A stretch of DNA of 64,000 bases, taken from positions 31,462,877 to 31,526,876 of the forward strand of contig JAKSZU010000016.1 of the NCBI GenBank assembly GCA_026018925.1, written 5' to 3'. Under the pieces are notes generated by a model. It searched no databases, had not been told where the DNA came from, and saw only the letters and a program-made list of their open reading frames with translations. Made by a program: the position numbers and the translations under genes. The stretch's first letter is position 1; each line of letters opens with the position of its first letter. Below, piece by piece: positions 22,193-33,856 of the stretch. The stretch comes from Tupaia tana (Eukaryota > Chordata > Mammalia > Scandentia > Tupaiidae).

Positions 22193-22243
22193 TTTTTAGA
22201 GAGAGATTTTTGCTGTAGGGTGTGTGCACTCAACAGAGAGACA
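22193..22243 (-). mobile_element. SINE 3'-end fragment
   Basis: Only the last about 50 bp: GAGAGAGATTTTTGCTGTAGGG, then GTGTGTGCACTCAACAGAGAGAC. A severe 5' truncation or internal loss. Confidence 0.75.
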
Positions 22244-23329
22244 TATTTTAATTCCATTTTTTTCACAAACATTTCACAGTTCTCTTGTATTCTTAGTATT
22301 CTCATTTTACACAAGAACTAATATGAAAGCACCAAGTAGTGAAATGTTAAATAACATATCTGATCATTCAGAAGAGATGATATCGAAATACAGTCTATTG
22401 AGTCTCAGAATTTAGCTTTTAATTTGAAAGTTATGTTGCTGCTCTTAGACCAATCGAGAATTCCCAAAACTCTCTGAATTGTTTTTTCACTCTGTGCAAT
22501 TCTTTCCCCTTTTCTTCCTGTCGTCCTTGACAGATCTTTTGGTAGGACTGCATTAAAAAATATGTAGAACTACAGTTTTTAAACTTGCTGACATTCCAGT
22601 AATCATCGTCTTCTCTGACTACTTGTATAAAACTTTCTGTTAAAACAGACCTTCTAGCATTTTAAAATGTACAATTGAGTAAGGAACATGTTCTCTCAGA
22701 GTTAAAAACTCATAAAACCTGTGCTCTTCTCAGACAAGCCTTAAACTCTATGTGGTTGTCAAAGAAGTCGTCTCCCACTGACCTTATGTACCAATACAGT
22801 CTTATTAAATCAAAATGAATATAATTATAATATGAAACTCGAACCACATGAGGCCAAGTGCTTAATCTCTAGAAGAGAGATTGGCAGGGATTACATTTTA
22901 AATAAGAGAGATTTATTTTTTCAGGATACCTAGACTCCAAGCAAGAGTAGGTAGAGGGGAGTTTTCTTAGAATATAAAAATCAAATAGCCCCTTCTTTTT
23001 TATCTAGCACTTTACAGGTGTGCCATCATGCAACCCACACCACTTTGCAGCATTCTTTACAGATATCATCAAGTAAAGTGAGCTATGCTTTCACTCATTC
23101 CCCAAGTTTATATACTCTTGAAGATTTTCTGCCAACTTGATTTATGAACTTCCTTTGCTAGGTTCTGATATAGATAGAATGCATGACCCTATTCTTTTCT
23201 TCTATTCAAAGTTTTCCTGAACATAAAAATAAACTGTTAGATAAAAGAGTATGTGATATTCTTTTTGAATTAAAAGATAGGCCAGCTGAGAGGGGCTATC
23301 ACACGAAGAGGTTACAATTTTAAGAGAGA
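22244..23329. other. No recognisable feature
   Basis: No repeats or ORFs that I can support; the 63-codon ORF at 22224-22415 starts inside the SINE fragment and looks like chance. Confidence 0.5.
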
Positions 23330-23480
23330 AAGAAATTCTACACAGAACTGTATCACTCACTAGATGTGTCACCTTAGGTAAGTCATTTAACTTCTGGGAT
23401 CCTCAAGTTCCTAACAGAAATACTAGAAAAAATATTTCCTATTCTGTATTTTTGCACATAATAAATCAGTGTCTTGGAAA
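23330..23480 (+). mobile_element. MIR SINE fragment
   Basis: CTGTATCACTCACTAGATGTGTCACCTTAGGTAAGTCATTTAACTTC is cut here only for location (about 23348-23395): it matches the MIR core 'ACTAGCTGTGTGACCTTGGGCAAGT' pattern, followed by a CCTCAAGTTCCTAAC segment. About 25% diverged by eye. Confidence 0.75.
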
Positions 23481-23944
23481 GAATAAAACATTATATAAAA
23501 ATACAGGGAGTCTTGTAGTATTTTAGTAATCTTGTCAAAGACTATACATAGATTTATCAAACAGGTTTCCTCTTACTTTCCTCTTACTTTACATTTTTCT
23601 TCATAGAAGATGTTACGAACAACTCTGGAAGGAAAACGTGCCTCTTGCACTTCCCTTTCTGAAGCAGCTTTTACATCCTACGACTGCTCCTCCCCAACTC
23701 TTAAATTCACTCAATCCTCATAATGCTTCAGTGCCTAATTTCACAGCTACTCTAGTTTAAAAATCTAGAAAATGAAATGAAAATTCTATGCAATCTTAAG
23801 AAAATAATTTGATCTTTCTAAGTTCTTTTTCAAATTTTCATGATTATTCTGAATTCAATGTGAATCCTTTTCTTGCTTATTCATATTTCCCTAGTATAAT
23901 TGCTATATAAAACTTTTTGCTTGTTTTAAGCAAAAAAATTGCTT
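23481..23944. other. No recognisable feature
   Basis: Holds the short direct repeat TTTCCTCTTACTTTCCTCTTAC near 23568-23588. Otherwise unassigned. Confidence 0.5.
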
Positions 23945-24014
23945 TAGAGAGATTTTTTGCTATAGGGCGCATGTGCTCACCAGAGAGACAGAGAAACAGA
24001 CAGAAAGCAAGAAA

Positions 24015-24054
<40 letters not shown>

Positions 24055-24169
24055 GCCAGGGGGAAGGCCACTCTGCAATTCCTTCTCCCACTGGGTTCAT
24101 GACTTAAACCACGGTCAGTTAGTTATGTGCGAGTCCTGTGATGTAATCATTATGCCATCTGCTGCTCCC
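23945..24169 (-). mobile_element. tRNA-derived SINE with internal (CA)n
   Basis: Minus copy with the hairpin's C-rich arm replaced by a (CA)18 tract at 24016-24052. The stretch between the hairpin and the tRNA head is partly deleted. Flanking TSD about CTTGTTTTAAGCAAAAAAATTGCTT versus CTTGTTTTAAAAATTGCTT. Confidence 0.9.
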
Positions 24170-24199
24170 CTTGTTTTAAAAATTGCTTAGCTGATACTG

Positions 24200-24560
24200 T
24201 ATACTCTACATTACTCTGTTTTTTTTTTTATTTAAATGTTGTGTTTCTAGGTTTATCTATATTGATAAATGAACCCAAGTTTAATAACTGATTATATAAA
24301 CAATTGTGTGAATATGACCACTTTTTACACATTTATCTCTAACTTGGAATTTTATAATTATAGACAATCCTGCAATAAACAACTTTGTACATGATTCCCT
24401 TTGCAATTGAGTGGGAGAGTCTCCATTAAATTTTAAGATCAGAGACAAATTGCAGGGTCAACTATATTAACTATGGACACATTACTCTAGAATGTGATCA
24501 TATCAACTTCCACTTTGACATAAATGTATTTCAGTTTCCCATGTTCCCCAAAACTTTATA
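24200..24560 (-). mobile_element. L1-like antisense fragment
   Basis: AATCCTGCAATAAACAACTTTGTACATG near 24366 and the following text resemble the antisense L1 ORF2 3' region. Weak. Confidence 0.4.
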
Positions 24561-24591
24561 GTCTCACACCTAACTTTTATCTTTATCTTTT

Positions 24592-24830
24592 ATCTTTTTT
24601 GGAGAGGTTTTGCTATGTGGCAGGTGCACTCACCAGAAAGACAGAGAGAGACAGAGACTGAAAGTGAGAAATCACCGCCATGCCACAATCCCTTCTCCTT
24701 CATTCTCCTCTCAGGATCTTGGGCAAACATGCACACGTGCTGAGCATGAATTTAAGTCACCCAATCCAGGAATCGAACTGCACTTGACTATGGGAGTCCA
24801 GTGACATAGCCATTATGCCAACTGCTGGTC
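24592..24830 (-). mobile_element. tRNA-derived SINE, long form with small deletion
   Basis: GGACCAGCAGTTGGCATAATGG head at the right, box B-like GTTCGATTCC, body without the C6/G6 hairpin (deleted to CACCGCCATGCC in plus-strand view), tail T-rich with TATCTTTT repeats. Confidence 0.9.
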
Positions 24831-24897
24831 CTATATTTTTTCTTTACTGTGAAATATATGCTATATATCATTATAAAATGATAACATACATTTGTAA

Positions 24898-24988
24898 AGG
24901 AGGAGGAGGAGAAGCGGGGAAATGAATGAAGGAAGAGAAAGGGGAGGGGAGGAGAGGAAGAGAAAATGGAGGAAAAGAAATAGAAGAA
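24898..24988 (+). repeat. Polypurine tract, 90 bp
   Basis: Almost pure G/A (GGAGGAGGAGGAGAAG then GGGGAGGGGAGGAGAGG), with rare pyrimidines. Could form triplex DNA; no gene nearby. Confidence 0.85.
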
Positions 24989-25059
24989 GTAAACATTTAT
25001 GTGCTTATATGCAAGTTATGAAATAGAACATTCATATTTTTCTATCTCTGTTACACTAT

Positions 25060-25244
25060 TCTATAATTACTGTTAATCACTTTCTTGCTGTTTTCATAGT
25101 TTTATCATATTTATACACAAATGAACAATGTATTGTTCATTTTGATTGGGCTTTTTTAGCTCAATTTTTTATTTTAGATTTGTTCATGCTGCTGAATACA
25201 GCTTTAGGATATTTTTGCTGCTGTATGCTACTTCATTTATAGAC
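25060..25244 (-). mobile_element. L1M-like antisense fragment
   Basis: TTTGTTCATGCTGCTGAATACAGC and GTATGCTACTTCATTTATAGAC resemble antisense L1 ORF2 3' text. Interrupted by the SINE at 25257. Confidence 0.4.
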
Positions 25245-25256
25245 TATAAACAATGG

Positions 25257-25508
25257 AGGGACCAGCAGTTAGCATAATGGCTATGTTGCTGGACTCCCAC
25301 ATAGTCAACTGTGGTTCGAGTCCCAGACCCGGTGGCTTAAAACTCATGCCAGACACGTGTGCGTGCGTGCCCAAAATCCCGAGAGGAGAACGGAGGAGAA
25401 GGGATTGTGACATGGCCATCCCCCCGGGGGGTGATTTTTCGCTTTCTGTCTCTCTGTCTCTCTCTCTCTGTCTGGTGAGCGCATGCGCCCTATAGCAAAA
25501 CTTCTCCA

Positions 25509-25558
<50 letters not shown>
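25257..25558 (+). mobile_element. tRNA-derived SINE with (TA)n tail
   Basis: Full-length; box B GGTTCGAGTCCC near 25313. A-run then (TA)n tail to 25558. TSD TATAAACAATGG at 25245-25256 and 25559-25570, perfect 12 bp. Confidence 0.95.
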
Positions 25559-25560
<2 letters not shown>

Positions 25561-25570
25561 TAAACAATGG

Positions 25571-25879
25571 TTAATCTTTCTCCTGTTAATTAATATTTGA
25601 CTTATGTTCAATTTCTTACATGTTTTTCTGAATCTTTCTTGTGTCATTTGTGCTCTTATAATAATTCAGAGGAATTCTTTATATTGTAATAGCCTATGAA
25701 GATGGCTACAACCAATTCTGTCTGTATTTGCTTTCAAATGTTATTGCATCATCAGTGGAATCTGTTATCCCTCTGCTAGAATTTGGGCTATCCTTGAAAC
25801 CTTCTTTGATCTATAACATGAAGTGGATGTAATACTGTAGTAGTTTCAGGTTTAGATTTTATGAGGCCTGGTAGCTTCC
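25571..25879. other. Unassigned, probably L1M-related
   Basis: AT-rich; no clear match. Next to the antisense L1M ORF1 segment that follows. Confidence 0.35.
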
Positions 25880-26566
25880 ACCTCCCTTCCCAACATTATG
25901 TCATCCTTATTCTTGAAAGATAGTTTAGCTGGGTATAGAAATTTAAATTAAATTTATTTTCTTTTAAGACTTTGAGAATACTATCCTACTATCTTTTTGA
26001 CTCATCAAAAGTACTTGATTTATTAAAAAGTAAGCTGTTCCTCTGATTGCTACTCCTTGAAGGTAATCTCTTTTCTATATCCACTTCTGGATAGAGTTTT
26101 ACTGTATCTATAGGCTAACCTTTGTTTTATTCATTTAATATTATATATTTATCCTGTATATTTTTATTTGTATAACATTTATCCATATATGTATGTGAAT
26201 ACATAGATGTATGTATTAGGATTTGATTTTGATTTGTAAATTGTTTTTCTTGTTATTTATGCAAACTTCTTAGCCACTGTCTCTGAAAAAAATAATAACT
26301 TTTCTTAGTCTCTGTTCTTCTTCTGGGACTATAAATATATTATAGAACTTTTTGTATTACCATTGATAGCTCATAATATCTCACTATGTCTTTTTAAAAA
26401 TCTTTTTCTCTCTACATGCTACATCTGAATAACGTCTTCTTACAAATATTCAAAGTCGTTCTGTATTTGGCTGTATTTAATCTGGCATTAATTCAATCCA
26501 TCAAGTTTTTAATTTAAAGTATTAAATTTTTATTTTTACAAAATCTTTAAGAAAAATTAGTGGACT
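25880..26566 (-). mobile_element. Old L1M ORF1 region, antisense
   Basis: TTCTTGAAAGATAGTTTAGCTGGGTATAGAAATT near 25910, then ACTTTGAGAATACTATCCTAC and a decaying run down to 26560 follow the antisense layout of old L1 ORF1. The same layout occurs at 52790-53420. Confidence 0.55.
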
Positions 26567-26737
26567 GGGGGCCAACCAGTGATGTAGTGATTAAGACACT
26601 GTATTCCCACATGGTGGACCACAGTTAGAATCCCAGACCCGGTGCTTGTTTTCTCACCTTTCTACTCTCCCTCTCTCTGGTAAATGTACATGCTGTATAG
26701 CAAATTAAAATAATAAATAAATAAATACATATTTTTT
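26567..26737 (+). mobile_element. tRNA-derived SINE, short/intermediate form
   Basis: GGGGGCCAACCAGTGATGTAGTG head, box B-like GTTAGAATCCC, then directly GCTTGTTTTCTCACC and a CT tract. Its end combines a long-form-like TGTATAGCAA with a short-form-like ATTAAAATAATAAATAAAT tail. Confidence 0.88.
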
Positions 26738-26849
26738 TTAATAAATACTAGATCACTTTATTATCCCTTAGTATATACAGATATTTTCAGCATTATCTTG
26801 GAGATTTTCAGGCATGGTGTGATAAGTACTTTTGTGTCAAATTTACTAG

Positions 26850-27300
26850 GTCATGAGGTTCTCAGATGGTTAAACATTATTTCTTGGTTTATCTGTAAGG
26901 ATGTTTCTAGAAGAGATTGAAATTGGTGGACCAAATAAAGCAGATATACCTCTCTTATGTTGGTGGGCATCATTCAATTTATTGAGGTCCCGAACAGAGC
27001 AAAAAGGTTGAAGACGGTAAAATTAACTCTGCTTGACTGTTTGATCTGAACCATCAATCTATTTTTGCCTTGGGTACTCCTGGTTCTCAGGCCTTCATAC
27101 CCAGACTGGTATCTACACGGTTATTTAGACCTCAGACCTTTGAACTATACCATACAATTTCATGGTCTCCAGCTTAGACATAATAAACTGCAGAACTTCT
27201 CAACATTCATTATCACATGAGCTAATACCTTATAATAAAACTCTTTTTAGATATATATCTCCTGTTGGTCTACTTCTCTGGAGAACTCTGAATAATAGAG
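26850..27300 (+). repeat. Old interspersed repeat, family not named
   Basis: In order: AAACATTATTTCTTGGTTTATCTGTAAGG region, GGTGGACCAAATAAAGCAGAT, TGTTGGTGGGCATCATTCAA, GAGGTCCCGAACAGAGCAAAA, TTATCACATGAGCTAATACC, TCTCCTGTTGGTC and CTCTGGAGAACTCTGAATAATA. This order matches a common mammalian repeat ending 'TCTCTGGAGAACCCTGACTAATACA'. I do not assert a name. Confidence 0.65.
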
Positions 27301-27759
27301 TAAACATAGTTGTTTTATAGTCGTTGTTATGTTTCCAACATTTGACATCTTACAGGTCAATTCTGGCTCTATTTTGCTTTTTCTTCTTCTGATGGCTCAT
27401 TCCTATGGTTCCTTTGACTATGTGATCTCATTGTCTTTGATAAAATTAATTTTAGATCCCTATGAGACCTATTATGAAAGAGAATGCTTTCTTCCACAGA
27501 AAGCAAATGTCTTCATATTCTTTATGAGTGATCTTTGGTTAGACATCTTGGGATTTTACAAACCAGGGAATAATTTAATCTAAATTCAGAATTGGTAATT
27601 ATTTTTATCACTCAAATAGAAGATACTAATTTGAATTGAAAATGCCAACATAGACTAGGAAGCATTATTTTTCTCTACCCTCATGTTCAGTGCAAATGAA
27701 ACTTTCTTTGTGACACCCCTTAGGTTGGTAGCAGAGTAAAGCGTTATTTCTAATTTACC

Positions 27760-27828
<69 letters not shown>

Positions 27829-28494
27829 GCTATTTAAGGTCTCAGCTTAATCTGAAAATAATATTCTACTACGTTAGTGCATTAACTTATTCACTTCTCC
27901 TTTGTAAGTTCCATCTGAAAGGAAGTTCATCTTTTCCTAGATTCTCAAATGATGCAATAAGCAAGGCAAACTGAATGCTGTTAACCTCTTTGGATTCTCC
28001 TAGGTTTTGACATAGTAATTTCTTACTATTTTGATTTTAATATTTTAAAAATATTTTTATCCAGAACTTTAAATAATTGTTGGGTAGATTCAAATAACCT
28101 AGTCTTCTGCATTCTAGAAGGTCCATCTATTAATTTAAAAAATTTATTTACTTTATTTTTATGCCAGATATTCAATTTGATCCTTTTGTAAATATGTCTA
28201 GAAAATGTTCAGGTTTTTTATTTACAATGTCTTTAAACTTTTATTTCTTTAGTAAGATAAGTAAAAATGTTATATTCTAAATGTTATAATTTCAATAACA
28301 GAAGTAGTTGCAGATATGATAACTAAGATAATTATTCCTATTGACACACATAAGATATTATTTGATGTGCTTAATAATTTTTCCAACTAGGAGCTCATTT
28401 CTTTGGAGTTTTATAGGCCTCAGGAGAGGTTGACACATGTAGTTCTTATTCTTTTTACTCTCTCAGCTTCTCACACATTGCAGCAGCTAACTAC
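27301..28494. other. No gene; (TA)n microsatellite inside
   Basis: A (TA)n tract runs about 27764-27828 with one AAA interruption. The 84-codon ORF at 27329-27583 has no recognisable motif. 28080-28300 may be old antisense L1 (AGAAGGTCCATCTATT, GTTCAGGTTTTTTATTTAC) but is weak. Confidence 0.5.
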
Positions 28495-29002
28495 TTTTTG
28501 TATGTGGTAAAGGGTGCAGACACTCTCCAGAGAGACCATTCCCCATAGGGAATAGTCATGCCAAAATCCCTTTTCAATCTCTCCCTCTTTTAGGAATTTT
28601 GGGTGTGCGTTTACATGTTTCTGGAATGTTTCTTGATCTGCCAGATCTGGGACTTAAATAGTGTAGTTTGTCATGTGGATCTAAGAGGTTTTGTTTGTTT
28701 GTTTGTTTGCTTTTTAATAGAGGTTTTTGCTATAGGGCGCAAAAACCAGAAAGACAGAGAGAGACAGAAAGCGAGAAATCACCCCCCGGAGGGGATGGCC
28801 ACACCGCAATCCCTTCTCCATTCTCCTCTCGGGATCTTGGGCATGCATGCACACATGCTGGGCGTAAGTTTAAGCAACTGGGTCCGGGACTCGAACCATG
28901 GTAGACTACACGGGAGTCCAGCAACATAGCATTTACGCCACCTGGTGGTCCGAGGATCCAAGTGCTTTAACCACCAGGCCACGAAGCCATCCTGGCAGCT
29001 TC
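28495..29002 (-). mobile_element. Old tRNA-derived SINE split by a younger SINE
   Basis: Left part 28495-28688 carries the tail side, body and box B-like region. The tRNA 5' end lies at 28952-29002, reading TGGCTTCGTGGCCTGGTGG on the minus strand. The younger SINE sits between them. Confidence 0.82.
28690..28951 (-). mobile_element. tRNA-derived SINE, long form, nested in another SINE
   Basis: Box B GGTTCGAGTCCC, hairpin ATCACCCCCC arm, 5' end GGACCACCAGG. Tail (GTTT)n at 28691-28709. Flanked by GGATCTAAG (28678-28686) and GGATCCAAG (28954-28962), a short TSD inside the older SINE. Confidence 0.92.
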
Positions 29003-31239
29003 TTACTTAAAGGAGAGGTTTGATGTGTATTCAATCTGCCTTGAATACGAGCTGTCTTTCTTGTCCTCCAACTCTTGTCAACCAACAAATCAAAACTAGG
29101 ACCTTGTCCACCAGAAATTGGCACATCTTTCAAGAAAAAGCCAGCAAAAACCTACCTTACTTCTGGAGAATTATAGTTTCTTTATCGAGTTCTGATTATT
29201 TCTTTTATTCCTTTCTTCCTCATACATTCCAAAAAGAAATTATATATATATTTCTATATCTCATGTATTTTCATTTACTTTGTTCTGCTCTAGAAGGGAC
29301 TTTGCTATAGATCAGAAAGCCAAGTTCTGGAAACTCATCATGTTCTGGAGACTCATCATGCCCTTTCAGACTTTCCTGTCTAATAGCCTTCTTTCTTTCT
29401 GCCTGACCCTTCTCAATGCTCACTTTTATACTCCATTCATCACACTTGCAATAAATTCCATACTCATTAAATACTTGATAAAGTAAATTATTCCTGGATG
29501 ATAAGAGAAAACATGTTAGTTATTTTTTCCAAACAAGTAAGCAATAAAAGTTTAGTATATAAAACAATACCTCCTTTGAACCATTTCCAATTTTTAACTT
29601 TATACATTTTATTTATTTGCAAAAGTTAGAACTAAACCGGTTGTTGTATAAGTTCTACTGTATCTTCTGTTATTTTGTGTGTATTAACACAAAGTCTCAT
29701 ATGAACTTAAAATTTAGCCAGGTAAAATTATAAATTCATATGTAGCTTCCTTAATGCATTACATTCTTCTAATCTTCCCTTTATCAACATATTTATTAGA
29801 CAGTATTATGAATTTAAGCAAGAGGTGTTCCTAAGACCTAAATGAAGTTTTGCAGAAATGAGCTATTGAAAACTCAGTTTGATCCACTGATATAACACTA
29901 TTACTCTCAGCACATAAATAAAATTTGCTATCTTTCAACTATTTGAAATAGTTTCAAATTATTAATAGAAATGTAATTTAGACTCAATCAAGTCTATGTG
30001 TAAGTGGTGGTGAGTTTTTGAGATATGAGAGTATCATACAATGACATTTCTCCAGAAATTAATGCCTTAAACAATTCCTTTATTCCCAAGAGCTAGCAGG
30101 GAAAACTAGAATGGCCTCCTTGGAGAGGTGGGTAAGCACTGTAATACAGAAAACACTATTCAATCATCACAGAGGTTGCTGGGTAGCATTATTCTCAGAA
30201 AATCATGAGTATCCTAAGCAAGGTACTAGAGAATTACTGCCATAGATGTCCTTTCCAAAGTAGTGAATACTCTCAAATTTAGGACATCTTAGTCCAGCCC
30301 TCATAATCAACATTTATTTAAAATTAAAAAAAAAAAAAACCTTTCTGAAATGACAAGTTTAAGAAAGAAACCATAAAAAAAGAGAAAGAAATAATTCAAT
30401 GTGTTCATCCGAAAACGAAAATTTAAGTGGAATTATGTTATAATTGAAGTTTCTAAATCAGAGTTAAATGCAACAGGGTGACTTTAGCTAATTATTAGGT
30501 TTTCCCATTCATGGTTGGTACATAGGTGCTGCTAGCCACTTTCCAAAATAAGAAACACATGCCCTTTTCAGAGTCCAACATTCATATAAATTCAGGACTA
30601 AATAGAACATTCACCTCCTTACAATGTATTAGTGGATACACTACTTGATGACAGTCTAATGGGAATTACTTCAAGATCAGGTTTGTCGTTTCACTAAACT
30701 TTAATCTTTCAGACAGTTGTGTTTGTCTCCTCGTAATCCAAAAGGAAAAAAAAAAAAAACTTCTATCCCATCATGTCTCTTTCAGAAGAAGATAAAAAAA
30801 TGAGAGCAGGCTTATAAAAACAAAGATATTTTAAGACAACGGTACTTGACTTTTCCTGCCTAAGTGAGAATTTCCTGTCAAGAGAGTTGACAAAGTGGGT
30901 TTGAGACAGCTTTCCTGTAATTAATTTTCTTTGTGTGTGAACTTAATACTGATGCAAAGGTGTTGCTCATTTGACAACTCCAAGGCTTAATGTCTAACCA
31001 TCCAACAGGAAAGGAAGAACACAGCTTCCCAGAATCCCTCATTAATTAGCTTCAATCTTCACTCTATGATACTCATCCACTCATCTAAAACTGCTAATTG
31101 TTATCAATTGAATGATTTTCAGGATGAAATCAATACCTAGGAAGAATATAACTCATTTACATTGCTTGTCAAACAACTAGGTAACACAAAATGTTCATAC
31201 TTATGATTCTGGGCCAGATTTGAACTTGTAGTAAACAGA
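29003..31239. other. No recognisable feature, 2.2 kb
   Basis: No SINE, LINE or gene that I recognise. ORFs of 96 codons (29020-29310) and 68 codons (29280-29486) overlap in different frames and look like chance. Short A runs lie at 30327-30340 and 30747-30760. Confidence 0.55.
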
Positions 31240-31390
31240 GAGGTAACATTACATAGCGCATAGAGTACTGAACTTGAAATAACAATCGCTGAATTCTTGT
31301 TCTACTGATTGTGGATATAATCTGAGGGCTATGGGTCTTAATTTCTTCAATGACAAAATATAGTTGAGTCAAACTTTTTTTTAAAATTAT
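31240..31390 (+). mobile_element. MIR SINE fragment
   Basis: AGCGCATAGAGTACTGAACTTG then GCTGAATTCTTGTTCTACTGATT resemble the MIR 5' half and tRNA-related part. Confidence 0.55.
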
Positions 31391-31396
31391 ATATAT

Positions 31397-31432
31397 ACAA
31401 CAGTTGTGAGATATATATCTCACAACTGTTGT
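31397..31432. repeat. Perfect 36-bp palindrome
   Basis: Left half ACAACAGTTGTGAGATAT (31397-31414) is the exact reverse complement of 31415-31432, with no spacer. Pairing stops at 31396/31433. Preceded by ATATATATA. Confidence 0.98.
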
Positions 31433-32923
31433 GTTTAATATCTCTCCACTTTGGTCTTTAAGAGTTGAAGAAAAAATAAAAATATTTGCATCTATTTTAT
31501 TTTCTTCTCTTCAATGCTTGGTTTTTATAGTGAGATATTTGAGAATATAAAGGGTTTTGGATGAGTGAACATTGAGTGATTGAAGCTCTCAGGAAAGAAT
31601 TTAAAGGACCTCAAAGGCATGCAGCCACATTATATAAACATATTTTGAACTATACCATCCTATCCATAGTACTGGCGCCACAATTGCATTAAGTGAAATT
31701 TTATCCCAAAATTGGGAAGGTGTCCTGAGTTTGTTTGTATGCTCTTCTGTTCTTTCTCAAAAATCTTAAGTAAAAGTCAAGGTAGTATAGACAAATACAG
31801 TCAGTGTTAAGAAGGTCCTAACTAGAGTAAGGACATTTTCATTGTAGCCAACTTTGTCAAAATTGTCACTCCAGTTTCAAAGCAATTCCTAGAGGAAACT
31901 TCACAGGTACATTAATTTTTCTAGATGTTCATCCTTTTGAACTTCAAGGAAATTTATTCTTTATTCCATTTTCCCTTCCTTTTTTAAAGAAAGTATGGTA
32001 GGCAAAAGGAAAGGGGCATAGTTACATCTCTTTCTAACTTTTGAAATCCGAAAGACTGCTTCTGTGCCAGCCCATTATAGTTGTCATGAAAATGCATTTG
32101 CTTATCTTTTATGCATGCCTCCCTTACTCCATCAACTAAAATAAAGTTTGTATTTATTTTTCTGGAAATATCCAAAGTGGCCCAGGCTAAGCTTCAAATC
32201 TATTTTTCTATATGCTGTGGCTTTAAGTTTTGCTGTCTGTGCTTAGCAAAAGGAGATAACTGGAGTAAGCTCAACAATAACTGAACTTGAAAAAAATGCA
32301 AGGGCAACTGACTAAAAGTCAAATTATGATTTTCATTTGATGAATTCTGAAACTCTTTGATGGTACTATTAAGCCTTCTTATTTTTATAGTTCTTGTATT
32401 TTTAATTGCTGTGAATGGTTTGTTTTACTCTGGGCTTAAGTAAAATGCATCATTCTTATTTGAATGCTGTGCTGGACAAAAATTTGAGAATTCATTCTAT
32501 TGTTATAAGTTTGTTTGAAAAACTGTTGTCTAACACAAGTACCAATGACAAAACAGTTCTTGGAAAAGTAGACTTTATGGCTATTACCCATGTTTGAATG
32601 AAATAATTCGATATGAACAGTCACAATTAAAATGATGTACCCAGAAAAGGCATTAAAAAGTCATCATCTCTGTCATCTTTACCAAAAATCCATTTAAACT
32701 AACCCAGAAAGATTTCTTAAAATTATCTTTTCTTTAACAAATTCAGCTGCTTCACTGAGCAAAAGTTCAGTTTTTTTCCCTGGCAAGAGTATTAAAGAAG
32801 GAATCTTCCTTACGTTTAACTTGAATCCTTCTTGGGCTTTATATATTCATTAATTCTTATATAAAAAAGAGAGAGTGAGCCAAGTTCTGAATCTATTCTT
32901 ATACTTTTAAAAATTAATGTTGA
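31433..32923. other. No recognisable feature, 1.5 kb
   Basis: No gene or repeat that I can name. ORFs of 60-63 codons on both strands at 31984-32624 lack any motif. Confidence 0.5.
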
Positions 32924-33187
32924 GAAATAAGCAGATGGCATAATGATTAAGTCACTGGACTCCCATGTAGTTGACCACGATTCGAGTCCTGGACCCAGCA
33001 GCTTAAACACACTTGGCATGTATGCGTGCATACCCAAAATCCCAAAAGGAGAATAGTGGAGAAGGGATTGTGCATGGCCATCCTCCATGGAGGGTGATTT
33101 CTTGTTCTCTGTCTGTCTGTCTCTCCAGCAAGTGCATATCAAAAATCTCTATCTCTTAAAAAATAAATAAATAAAATTAAAATCTTT
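32924..33187 (+). mobile_element. tRNA-derived SINE, long form
   Basis: AGAAATAAGCAGATGGCATAATG head (5' few bases changed), box B GATTCGAGTCC, hairpin CCTCCATGGAGG at 33082-33093. TSD AAAAATTAATGTTGA at 32909-32923 and about 33189-33203, perfect. Confidence 0.95.
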
Positions 33188-33219
33188 AAAAAATTAATGT
33201 TGATATATATGGCAACATT

Positions 33220-33256
33220 AATATTATATGTATGTGTGTGTATGTATGTATATATA

Positions 33257-33300
<44 letters not shown>

Positions 33301-33400
33301 CACAGAGAGATCCACTACTTTATAATTCCAGTTATATATACATATATATATATGTATATATGTATATATATATATATATGTGTGTGTGTATGTGTCTGTA
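33220..33400 (+). repeat. TA/TG/CA compound microsatellite
   Basis: (TG)n and (TATG)n, then (TA)n to 33295, CACATACACAGAGAG, then a second (TA)n/(TATG)n block 33334-33400. A 10-bp stem (ATTAATGTTG / CAACATTAAT) at 33193-33222 abuts it. Confidence 0.9.
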
Positions 33401-33678
33401 TTTCAAACAAAATTGCTTACAAAAGGACAAACAAATGGTGATGAACAGCCACAATGTTTGACTTCTTTTGACTCTACCCACATTAGGAATATTATTTCAT
33501 GCAAGTAGCTCAATGACTCTGGGCCTCAAATTTCCTCACTGGTGGAATGCGGACTTTGTTTCTCTATTTGCTTAGGATCCTCAAGAGAAAAAACCTAGCC
33601 CACTCACTCCTATGTCCCTTTGTCTAGCAGGGTGCCAGGTGGCGCTGTTGCTGGAGTTGTCTAGTAAGAACTGCACTT

Positions 33679-33856
33679 CTTTTTTTTTTTTGGAGAGGTT
33701 TTCGCTATAGGGCGCGAGCGTTCGCCAGACAAACAGAGAGACACAGAGAGACAGAAAGCGAGAAATCACCCCCCAGGGGGGATGGTCACGCCGCAATCCC
33801 TTCTCCTCCATTCTCCTCTCGGGATCTTGGGCACGCACGCACACGCACCCGGCGTG
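33679..33856 (-). mobile_element. tRNA-derived SINE lacking its tRNA head, young
   Basis: Minus copy running from TTCACGCCGGGTGCG (right end) through the hairpin to CTCTCC and the A tail (left). Near-consensus, CpGs kept. Perfect 13-bp TSD AAGAACTGCACTT at 33666-33678 and 33857-33869, so it inserted in this truncated form. Confidence 0.95.

Noticed and set aside
33228..33461. ORFs of 69-77 codons rich in Tyr, Ile and Val
   Set aside because: They translate the TA/TG microsatellite; low-complexity, not a gene.
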